DNA from: an uncultured beta proteobacterium
GTDB lineage: Bacteria > Pseudomonadota > Gammaproteobacteria > Burkholderiales > Burkholderiaceae_C
Assembly (NCBI GenBank): GCA_903886165.1
Contig: CAISLL010000125.1
Location: 1-7,995 of the forward strand
DNA length: 7,995 nt
Direction of reading: 5' to 3'
A program made the translations under genes and the position numbers. The notes under the pieces were generated by a model. The model did not search any database. It was not told where the DNA came from and saw only the letters and a list, made by a program, of their open reading frames with translations. This document shows, piece by piece, positions 1 through 5,729 of this stretch (positions within the stretch are counted from its first letter, which is position 1; each line of letters starts with the position of its first letter).

Positions 1-839
1 CGCCTGCGCTGGCGGTGCTGGCCAAGTTTGAGGTCTATACGGTGCTGGTGAATACGCCATTTGCACAGCTACCGGAATGGATAGCGCGCTGGAGTACGGT
101 GGATCCGGCGTTACTGTCCGTAGCAGATGTCAACAAGGACGGCATATTGCAACTGGCTGAAATCACGATTGGTGGTGACATCATTGTGCTGGCGACCCCG
201 GAAATTGGTGGCCTGCCCTACGTGGTGTCTGGCATGGTCGCCGCCGGTGGTCTGGCTGCGGCGCTGTCCACTGCCGACGGCCTGCTGCTGACGATTGCCA
301 ACGCCCTGTCACACGACCTGTACTACAAAGTGATTGACCCCAACGCATCCACGGCACGCCGCGTGATGGTCTCAAAAGCCTTGCTGCTGGTGGTGGCCCT
401 GTTGGCCGCCTATGTGGCCGCACAAAAGCCGGCTGACATTTTGTTCCTGGTTTCAGCGGCATTCTCGTTTGCGGCAGCGGCCTTCTTTCCGGCGCTCACG
501 CTGGGAATCTTCTGGAAGCGCGCCAACAAATGGGGAGCCTCGCTCGGCATGATCGCCGGTCTGGGTATCACCTTCTACTACATGGTGACGACCCAGCCCT
601 GGTTGTACAAACTGACGCACGGGGGTGCTGCCATCACGCCTGAAATCATCAAGGCCAACACCTGGTGGGACATTGCGCCGATTTCAGCCGGTTTGTTTGG
701 TGTGCCGCTCGGTTTTGCCGTGATCATTGTTGTCTCGCTGCTGACCAAGGCACCGGGCAGGGATATTCAGGAACTGGTGGAGCATGTTCGCTACCCCAGC
801 CTGGATGGCAAGGTATCCGCCGGAAGCGCTGCACACTAA
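1..839 (+). CDS. Sodium:solute symporter, VC_2705-like subfamily (C-terminal part)
   Basis: This is the C-terminal part of an inner-membrane sodium:solute symporter (SSS family). The reading frame is open to the left edge (codons from position 3), so the true start lies outside; the GTG at 15 is internal. About 278 residues are visible. Near the beginning is a hydrophilic loop with a textbook EF-hand-like pattern, DVNKDGILQLAE, at 126-161. Next comes the family core, with ATPEIGGLPYV and the small-residue segment ALSTADGLLLTIANALSHD. Several further membrane helices and a short charged C-terminal tail follow. The STADGLL and SHD segments resemble the sodium-site region of SSS carriers. The subfamily is assigned by recall of these motifs, and the substrate is unknown, probably a small carboxylate. 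A DUF4212 partner gene often precedes this subfamily but would lie outside the window. The family is confident; the substrate is not. Confidence 0.88.
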   Translation, partial: PALAVLAKFEVYTVLVNTPFAQLPEWIARWSTVDPALLSVADVNKDGILQLAEITIGGDIIVLATPEIGGLPYVVSGMVAAGGLAAALSTADGLLLTIANALSHDLYYKVIDPNASTARRVMVSKALLLVVALLAAYVAAQKPADILFLVSAAFSFAAAAFFPALTLGIFWKRANKWGASLGMIAGLGITFYYMVTTQPWLYKLTHGGAAITPEIIKANTWWDIAPISAGLFGVPLGFAVIIVVSLLTKAPGRDIQELVEHVRYPSLDGKVSAGSAAH

Positions 840-857
840 GCGCCAAGCCCACCTCAC

Positions 858-893
858 AAGCCCCTGTCACTCAAAGTGGCAGGGGCTTTTTTT
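858..893 (+). terminator. Rho-independent terminator after the first symporter
   Basis: A stem of 13 pairs (arm AAGCCCCTGTCAC at 858-870, arm GTGGCAGGGGCTT at 876-888, one G-U pair) encloses the loop TCAAA. The T-run extends through 893. It begins 18 nt after the symporter stop codon and should isolate that gene from the DUF485-actP unit. Confidence 0.92.
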
Positions 894-1122
894 CGCCTGG
901 TAAGGTCAATTCAATCGACCTAGGGTAAACACCTAGCAACGATATGCAACACGTCAAACTGGTAGCTAAAACCACGATTTCCCCTTGGGGGAAGGGAATT
1001 TTTTTCCTGATGTGGTGAGACTTGCGCACTTGCCGGGTCAGCGGCAGGTAAGCGCGCGGTCAGCAGTCGGTAAGAACTGCCCCTTAGCCTCGCTCTGGTC
1101 GCAATTTACAAGGAGACACTTT
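894..1122 (+). promoter_or_regulatory. Upstream control region of the DUF485-actP unit
   Basis: This non-coding gap lies between the first terminator and the DUF485 start, so the promoter of the DUF485-actP unit is expected here. I could not find a convincing sigma-70 -35/-10 pair. Visible structure includes a CTAGG/CCTAG inverted repeat at 920-936 and a TTCCCC/GGGGAA hairpin at 979-993 followed by seven T at 999-1005. A good Shine-Dalgarno, AAGGAG at 1110-1115, lies 7 nt before the ATG at 1123. No gene is seen here; an upstream in-frame extension of the DUF485 ORF from TTG 985 is not supported. Confidence 0.55.
920..936. promoter_or_regulatory. CTAGG-N7-CCTAG inverted repeat, candidate operator
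   Basis: Arms CTAGG (920-924) and CCTAG (932-936) flank GTAAACA. The hexamer ACCTAG also occurs as a direct repeat at 918-923 and 931-936. It sits about 190 nt upstream of the DUF485 start, where an activator or response regulator could bind. No specific regulator is recognised. Confidence 0.35.
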
Positions 1123-1431
1123 ATGCAAGATGATTTGATACAGCGGGTTGTTAACAACCCCCAATACCAGGAGCTCAAGCGCAAGCGAAGCAGCTTCGGC
1201 TGGACTTTGACTTGGGCGATGATGATCGTGTACTACGGCTTCATCCTGCTCGTGGCCTTCAACAAGGAGTTTCTGGCAACGAAACTCGGCGCCGGCGTCA
1301 TGACCATTGGCGTGCCAATCGGTTTTGGCGTGATTGTGTTCACTGTCATCATCACGGTGATATATGTGAAACGCGCCAACAGCGAATACGACGATTTGAC
1401 AGCGGCAATCACAAAGGCGGTTCTGAAATGA
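1123..1431 (+). CDS. DUF485 small membrane protein (YjcH-like), ActP partner
   Basis: This is a 102-residue inner-membrane protein of the DUF485 family, which is typically encoded immediately upstream of acetate symporter genes, as yjcH is before actP in E. coli. It has a short charged N-terminus with NNPQYQELKRKRSSFGW. Two membrane helices follow, at about residues 26-46 and 59-82, joined by a loop with KEFLATKLG. The C-terminal tail (YVKRANSEYDD) is hydrophilic. The ATG at 1123 is chosen because AAGGAG lies 7 nt upstream and the protein then begins at the usual family N-terminus. The stop TGA overlaps the next start as ATGA (1428-1431), implying co-transcription and translational coupling with actP. 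Its biochemical role is not established; an accessory or stabilising role for the transporter is inferred from the constant pairing. Confidence 0.93.
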   Translation: MQDDLIQRVVNNPQYQELKRKRSSFGWTLTWAMMIVYYGFILLVAFNKEFLATKLGAGVMTIGVPIGFGVIVFTVIITVIYVKRANSEYDDLTAAITKAVLK

Positions 1432-3155
1432 CTATCAAAGCCATGAATAAAAACGTCATTGCGCTATTTGCACTGCTCGCGGTATCGGCAGGTGCTTATG
1501 CCGCTGGTGCTGACCTGGGTCAGGCAACCAAACAGGCCACCAACTGGGTGGCCATTGGCATGTTTGGCGCCTTTGTGGTGTTCACGCTGTTCATCACCAA
1601 ATGGGCCGCTGCCAAGACCAAGTCTGCGGCTGACTTCTACACCGCAGGTGGTGGCATCACAGGTTTCCAGAATGGCCTGGCGATTGCGGGCGACTACATG
1701 TCTGCCGCTTCCTTCCTGGGTATTTCCGCAGCGGTGATGGCCAGCGGCTTTGACGGCCTGATCTACTCCATCGGCTTCCTGGTGGGCTGGCCTGTCATCA
1801 CCTTCCTGATGGCTGAACGCCTGCGTAACCTGGGCAAGTTCACCTTTGCCGACGTGGCCGCTTTCCGCTTCGAGCAAAAGCCGATCCGCATTTTTGCGGC
1901 CTCGGGCACGCTGGTGGTGGTGGCGTTTTACCTGATTGCCCAGATGGTGGGTGCAGGTCAGCTGATCAAGCTGCTGTTTGGTCTGGAGTACTACATGGCG
2001 GTGATCATTGTGGGCGCGCTCATGATGGTGTACGTGTTGTTTGGCGGCATGACAGCCACGACATGGGTGCAGATCATCAAGGCATGCCTGCTGCTCGGCG
2101 GTGCCACCTTCATGTCGCTGGCGGTGTTGTGGAACTTTGGTTTCAGCTTTGAAGCCATGTTTGCCTCAGCCGTTCAGATCAAGACAGATCTGGCACTGAA
2201 AGACGGCAAGATTGCCGAAGTGGCCGCTGCAGCCGGCCAGTCCATCATGGGCCCAGGCAACTTTGTGAAAGACCCGATTTCCGCCATCTCCTTCGGTATG
2301 GCGCTGATGTTCGGTACCGCTGGTTTGCCACACATCCTGATGCGCTTCTTTACTGTGCCAAGTGCAAAAGCTGCACGTAGCTCCGTGATGTGGGCCACCG
2401 GCTGGATTGGCTACTTCTACCTGCTGACCTTCATCATCGGTTTTGGCGCGATCAGCTTTGTGCTGACCAACCCTGAGTTCCTTGACCCGGTCAAGGGTGG
2501 TTTGCGCGGGGGCGGCAACATGGCAGCTATCCACCTGGCCAACGCAGTGGGTGGCAACGTGTTCCTGGGCTTCATCTCTGCCGTGGCTTTTGCAACCATT
2601 CTGGCTGTGGTGGCTGGTTTGACCCTGTCTGGCGCATCGGCTGTGTCTCATGACATCTATGCCACCGTGATCAAAAAGGGCCAGGCCAAGAGCGAAGACG
2701 AACTGCGTATCTCCAAAATCACCACCATCGGCCTCGGCATTCTGGCCGTGACGCTGGGCATCATGTTTGAGAAGCAAAACATTGCCTTCATGGTGTCCCT
2801 GGCCTTTGCGATTGCAGCTTCTGCCAACTTCCCCGTGTTGTTCATGTCGGTGCTGTGGAAAGACTGCACCACCAAGGGCGCATTGGTCGGTGGCTTCCTG
2901 GGCTTGATCTCTTCAGTGGCTTTGACCGTGGTGTCGCCATCGGTGTGGGAAGCCACTCTGGGTAACCCCAAGGGTTCTGCCTTGTTCCCCTACACCTCAC
3001 CAGCCCTGTTCTCCATGACCATCGGCTTCGTGGGCATCTGGCTGTTCTCCATCCTGGATAACAGCGCACGGGCCAAGAAAGACCGTGACGGCTTCCTGGC
3101 GCAACAAGTGCGCTCGGAGACCGGCATTGGTGCGGATGGTGCATCTGGCCATTAA
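1428..3155 (+). CDS. actP: Cation/acetate symporter ActP
   Basis: This is a 575-residue sodium:solute symporter of the ActP type, importing acetate and similar short monocarboxylates across the inner membrane with a cation. Residues 1-25 look like a signal peptide or signal-like first helix (hydrophobic stretch, then AYA), as in other ActP proteins. Family landmarks are AGDYMSAASFLG at residues 87-98, PHILMRFFTVPSAKAARSS near the middle, TLSGASAVSHDIYATV for the sodium-site helix region, and a C-terminal helix followed by a charged tail. About 13 membrane segments are expected. The length is slightly above that of E. coli ActP (549). The start at ATG 1428 overlaps the DUF485 stop by 4 nt; the ATG at 1443 is possible but would break the coupling. 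An acetyl-CoA synthetase gene, the neighbour in E. coli, is absent from the window. Acetate as substrate is inferred from homology. Confidence 0.95.
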   Translation: MTIKAMNKNVIALFALLAVSAGAYAAGADLGQATKQATNWVAIGMFGAFVVFTLFITKWAAAKTKSAADFYTAGGGITGFQNGLAIAGDYMSAASFLGISAAVMASGFDGLIYSIGFLVGWPVITFLMAERLRNLGKFTFADVAAFRFEQKPIRIFAASGTLVVVAFYLIAQMVGAGQLIKLLFGLEYYMAVIIVGALMMVYVLFGGMTATTWVQIIKACLLLGGATFMSLAVLWNFGFSFEAMFASAVQIKTDLALKDGKIAEVAAAAGQSIMGPGNFVKDPISAISFGMALMFGTAGLPHILMRFFTVPSAKAARSSVMWATGWIGYFYLLTFIIGFGAISFVLTNPEFLDPVKGGLRGGGNMAAIHLANAVGGNVFLGFISAVAFATILAVVAGLTLSGASAVSHDIYATVIKKGQAKSEDELRISKITTIGLGILAVTLGIMFEKQNIAFMVSLAFAIAASANFPVLFMSVLWKDCTTKGALVGGFLGLISSVALTVVSPSVWEATLGNPKGSALFPYTSPALFSMTIGFVGIWLFSILDNSARAKKDRDGFLAQQVRSETGIGADGASGH

Positions 3156-3165
3156 TGGCTTGTGA

Positions 3166-3200
3166 ATTGCACTGTCAGGATCGAGTCCTGACAGTGCGAT
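3166..3200 (+). other. Long near-perfect hairpin after actP
   Basis: Arms GCACTGTCAGGA (3169-3180) and TCCTGACAGTGC (3186-3197) are perfect 12-bp complements around the loop TCGAG. They extend to 15 pairs (3166-3200) with one G-U. There is no T-run directly after it; the true terminator starts 9 nt later. It may protect the 3' end of the actP mRNA, act as an RNase site, or be an operator for the next gene. Confidence 0.75.
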
Positions 3201-3209
3201 AAGCTCAAG

Positions 3210-3248
3210 GGGCTGCAGGCGTGACGTCTGCAGCCCTTTTTTATTTTT
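3210..3248 (+). terminator. Rho-independent terminator of the DUF485-actP unit
   Basis: GGGCTGCAGGCG (3210-3221) pairs with CGTCTGCAGCCC (3225-3236), 12 pairs with one G-U. TTTTTT, A and TTTTT follow (3237-3248). The A-T-rich flank adds pairs with AA at 3207-3208. It ends directly at the possible TTG start (3247) of the next gene. Confidence 0.93.
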
Positions 3249-3258
3249 GAAAATTGCT

Positions 3259-5079
3259 GTGTCAGACGATTTTTTATCCGAATCCGCGCCCTTCAACGCG
3301 TTGACGGCGCCGCAGATCAACCTGCTGCGCGAGGTCGCCACGTCCGTATCCTGCGCTGCTGGCACAACCTTGCTGCTACCCGATGTGTTGCCTGAGCACC
3401 TGTGGGTCATAGGCAGCGGCCATGCACAGATCGAGGAAGACGGGCATGTACACATCCTGGGCCCGAACGAGGCGTTTGGATGGCGTGCGTTGCTGACCAG
3501 TCGAAACCATGCCACCATGACAGCGCTGGATGCGGTTCAAGCCTGGCAGTTGCCCAAAGCCACGCTGCTGCAACTTCTGGGCGACAACGCCCATTTCAGC
3601 GCCAAGGTGTTTGCCGAAATGGCCCGCAACCTGGCCAGTGATGAAGACCTTGACCACAACCGCGAAATGATGTCACTGCTGCTGGTGCGCGTGAAAGACG
3701 CCTACCTGCAAACACCCGTCTATGTGGACGGGCAGCTTGACCTGGTGTCGGTTTGCCGACGCCTGTCGGAACACAAAACCAGCAATGCACTGGTGCGCGA
3801 TGAACAAGACGGCGTTCGGCGCATTGGCATGTTCACCACCACTGACCTGCGTGACGCTCTGCAAAAAAATATAGCGCCTAGTGCAATATTAGTGAGGGAT
3901 ATAGCCAGATTTGATCTCATTACACTGCCCCCTGAGGCCGAGCTGTTTGATGCCCTGCTGACCATGCTGAGGCACCGCGTGCACCGGGTGCTGGTGAAAG
4001 ATGGCGATCACATCTTGGGCGTGCTGAGCCAACTCGACCTGATGAGCTTCATGTCCAACCATTCGCACCTGATCACCTTGCAGGTGGAGCACGCCCGGAC
4101 CGTGCCAGAGCTGAAAGTGGCCGCCTTGCAGGTGGATGAAACCATCAAGCTGCTGCAGCGCGGCGGCATGCGCATCGAGATCATTTCGAAACTGGTGAGT
4201 GAGCTCAATAGCCAGATATTCGCCCGCCTTTGGGCGCTGCTGGCACCCGCTGAACTGGTGCAGAACAGCTGCCTGCTGGTGATGGGCAGCGAGGGTCGGG
4301 GCGAACAGATTTTGAAAACCGACCAGGACAACGCGCTGGTCCTGCGCGACAACTTTGACCACCGCAACCTGGAAGCCATCACCCGCCAATTCAGCGCTGC
4401 GCTGCTGACATTTGGCTACCCGCCCTGCCCTGGCAACATCATGGTGACCAACCCGCTGTGGTGCCAAAGCCTGGGCAATTTCAGGAAAACCATCGGCCAG
4501 TGGCTGTTTGGTGCCGACCCCGAAGGCAAGATGAACCTGGCCATCTTCATGGACGCCCGCGCCGTGGCCGGTGATGCCGGCCTGCTGCTGAATGCGCGCG
4601 AATTCGCCTTGAACATGGCGGTTGGAAGCGACACCTTCATTGCCCGCATGGCCAGTGCCATTGACCAGTTTCAGGAACCTGCCAGCGGCTGGTGGCAGCG
4701 CCTGCCCCTGCTGCACAGCCGGGAACCCGAAACTTTTGACCTGAAGAAAATTGGCACCTTCCCGATCGTGCATGGCGCGCGCGCGCTGGCGCTGCAACAC
4801 CGGCTGACCGCGCTGGGCACGGTGGAGCGCCTGCAGGCGCTGGCCAACCAGCAGGTGCTGCCAGCCCCGCTGGTGCGCGACCTGGTTGAGACCCTGCACA
4901 TGCTGATGACCCTGAAACTGCGTAACAACCTGCGCCAGCTGGCCTTGGGGCAAACCATCAGCAACCTGGTGGAATTAAACAGTCTGGGCACCCTGGACCG
5001 TGACCAGCTCACCGACGCTCTGGGCATCATCCGTCAATTCAAGCAGTTCTTGCGCCGCCATTACCGCCTGGAGAGCTGA
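3259..5079 (+). CDS. cNMP-binding/CBS/DUF294 nucleotidyltransferase-like regulator
   Basis: This predicted cytoplasmic signalling protein has 606 residues from GTG 3259, or 610 from TTG 3247. Order of parts: a cNMP-binding-like domain (about 8-115), two CBS repeats (about 155-270), a DUF294 putative nucleotidyltransferase domain with GSEGRGEQ at 343-350 and TDQD at 354-357 (GS..R..DxD type, Asp355 and Asp357 probably metal-binding), and a helical DUF294 C-terminal domain. Relatives resemble GlnD-type nucleotidyltransferases and are often encoded beside VC_2705/ActP symporters, so a role controlling carboxylate uptake is inferred. Oddities: the phosphate-binding cassette reads FGWRALLTSRNHAT, lacking the usual Glu after FG and the Arg before the final Ala; codons at 3871-3909 are unusually rare; neither start has a visible Shine-Dalgarno. 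GTG 3259 is preferred because TTG 3247 lies in the terminator U-tract. The usual adjacent 3'-5' exonuclease gene is missing. Confidence 0.9.
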   Translation: MSDDFLSESAPFNALTAPQINLLREVATSVSCAAGTTLLLPDVLPEHLWVIGSGHAQIEEDGHVHILGPNEAFGWRALLTSRNHATMTALDAVQAWQLPKATLLQLLGDNAHFSAKVFAEMARNLASDEDLDHNREMMSLLLVRVKDAYLQTPVYVDGQLDLVSVCRRLSEHKTSNALVRDEQDGVRRIGMFTTTDLRDALQKNIAPSAILVRDIARFDLITLPPEAELFDALLTMLRHRVHRVLVKDGDHILGVLSQLDLMSFMSNHSHLITLQVEHARTVPELKVAALQVDETIKLLQRGGMRIEIISKLVSELNSQIFARLWALLAPAELVQNSCLLVMGSEGRGEQILKTDQDNALVLRDNFDHRNLEAITRQFSAALLTFGYPPCPGNIMVTNPLWCQSLGNFRKTIGQWLFGADPEGKMNLAIFMDARAVAGDAGLLLNAREFALNMAVGSDTFIARMASAIDQFQEPASGWWQRLPLLHSREPETFDLKKIGTFPIVHGARALALQHRLTALGTVERLQALANQQVLPAPLVRDLVETLHMLMTLKLRNNLRQLALGQTISNLVELNSLGTLDRDQLTDALGIIRQFKQFLRRHYRLES

Positions 5080-5098
5080 GGCCAAAACTGGCCTCAGC
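5075..5098. terminator. Hairpin between convergent genes, possible weak terminator
   Basis: GCTGAGGCCA (5075-5084) and TGGCCTCAGC (5089-5098) form a perfect 10-bp stem with loop AAAC. The stem includes the TGA stop of the DUF294 gene. Neither strand has a T-run after it, so termination would be weak. Its position between convergent genes suggests a shared 3'-end structure. Confidence 0.5.
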
Positions 5099-5118
5099 CA
5101 TTGCGCCAGGACATCGCC

Positions 5119-5559
5119 TCATTTGGCTTTGTTTGAATAACCCGCAGCAACACCACAACTCAGGAAATGCGCCACAAATTGACGGTCAAAGATGTCGATG
5201 TGATTGGTGAGCCACAGCTTGATGAAACCCGCCACTTCCTCTGACACGTCGAGATCTTGTGCACGTTGCCTGAATTGACTGAGCTGCTGTGCCAGCTGGC
5301 GATGCTCTGCAACATGTGCAACCATCTCTGGATAGGAGAGAAGTTGCATGAGGCTTTCTTCCACGGCGAAATGGATCCGAACCTCGATGTCCAGTTCCGC
5401 CAGGATCGCATTGACCGCATAGCCGTAATGCTTGTCGCTGGACTGCCGCAAACGCTCCAGCAACGCATGCAGGCGCTTGTGTTGCCCGTCGATTTCGGCA
5501 ATGCCAATCTCGAACTCACGGGGAAGTGGGGTGGCATAAGGGTTGATCATGTCAGTCAT
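5119..5559 (-). CDS. Bacteriohemerythrin (single-domain O2-binding protein)
   Basis: This is a small soluble di-iron protein of the hemerythrin family that binds O2 reversibly, probably for oxygen storage, delivery or sensing. All seven expected ligands are present. Numbered from the GTG at 5571 (150 residues) they are His31 (DGQH), His67 and Glu71 (HFAVE), His86 and His90 (HVAEH), and His124 and Asp129 (HIDIFD). Spacing matches the family pattern H...HxxxE...HxxxH...HxxxxD. There is no signal peptide or membrane helix, so it is cytoplasmic. Possible starts are GTG 5571, ATG 5559 and ATG 5550; none has a clear Shine-Dalgarno. ATG 5559 (146 residues) is chosen as the first ATG, with low certainty. 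It lies downstream of the broken chemoreceptor gene on the same strand, separated by about 170 nt containing two palindromes, so it probably has its own promoter. Confidence 0.93.
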   Translation of the reverse strand: MTDMINPYATPLPREFEIGIAEIDGQHKRLHALLERLRQSSDKHYGYAVNAILAELDIEVRIHFAVEESLMQLLSYPEMVAHVAEHRQLAQQLSQFRQRAQDLDVSEEVAGFIKLWLTNHIDIFDRQFVAHFLSCGVAAGYSNKAK

Positions 5560-5592
5560 GATTTTAAACACGAAACGGCAAGTGTCGGGGGA

Positions 5593-5641
5593 AATATAGC
5601 CTTCGTTAAGCCATAGACCTCTATGGCAAACAATTGTTTGC
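5593..5641 (-). promoter_or_regulatory. Tandem palindromes and possible promoter of the hemerythrin gene
   Basis: Two palindromes overlap by 2 bp. GCCATAGA/TCTATGGC (5610-5627) has a 2-nt centre, and GCAAACAATTGTTTGC (5626-5641) is a perfect 16-bp palindrome. On the - strand they precede a TATATT (5593-5598) that could be a -10 box about 30 nt before the ATG. A -35 at the proper distance would fall inside the first palindrome and has poor consensus, which fits regulator-dependent transcription. The regulator is unknown; the second palindrome does not match the FNR half-site pattern. Confidence 0.45.
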
Positions 5642-5729
5642 TACTTTTTTTAGAAATTCGCCGGCGCAGCACTCAAGGCACATTCGGCACCCGCCCGCAC
5701 CGCATTGGCAGCGCCAGCAAGCCGGCCAA

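Noticed and set aside
1014..1028. Possible sigma-54 promoter (GG and GC elements 10 nt apart)
   Set aside because: Only the GG and GC spacing fits. The remaining positions match TGGCAC-N5-TTGCA poorly.
985..1122. N-terminal extension of the DUF485 protein by 46 residues from TTG 985
   Set aside because: The extension is rich in Arg, Gly and Pro and unlike the family, while the ATG at 1123 has an excellent Shine-Dalgarno and gives the usual length.
1212..1427. Extension of the ActP frame upstream into the DUF485 gene
   Set aside because: The translated stretch is His/Arg-rich, out-of-frame coding sequence of DUF485. ATG 1428 with the ATGA overlap is the natural start.
3889..4953. 354-residue open frame on the - strand opposite the DUF294 gene
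   Set aside because: Gln/His-rich antisense shadow of a well-supported gene, without domain signal.
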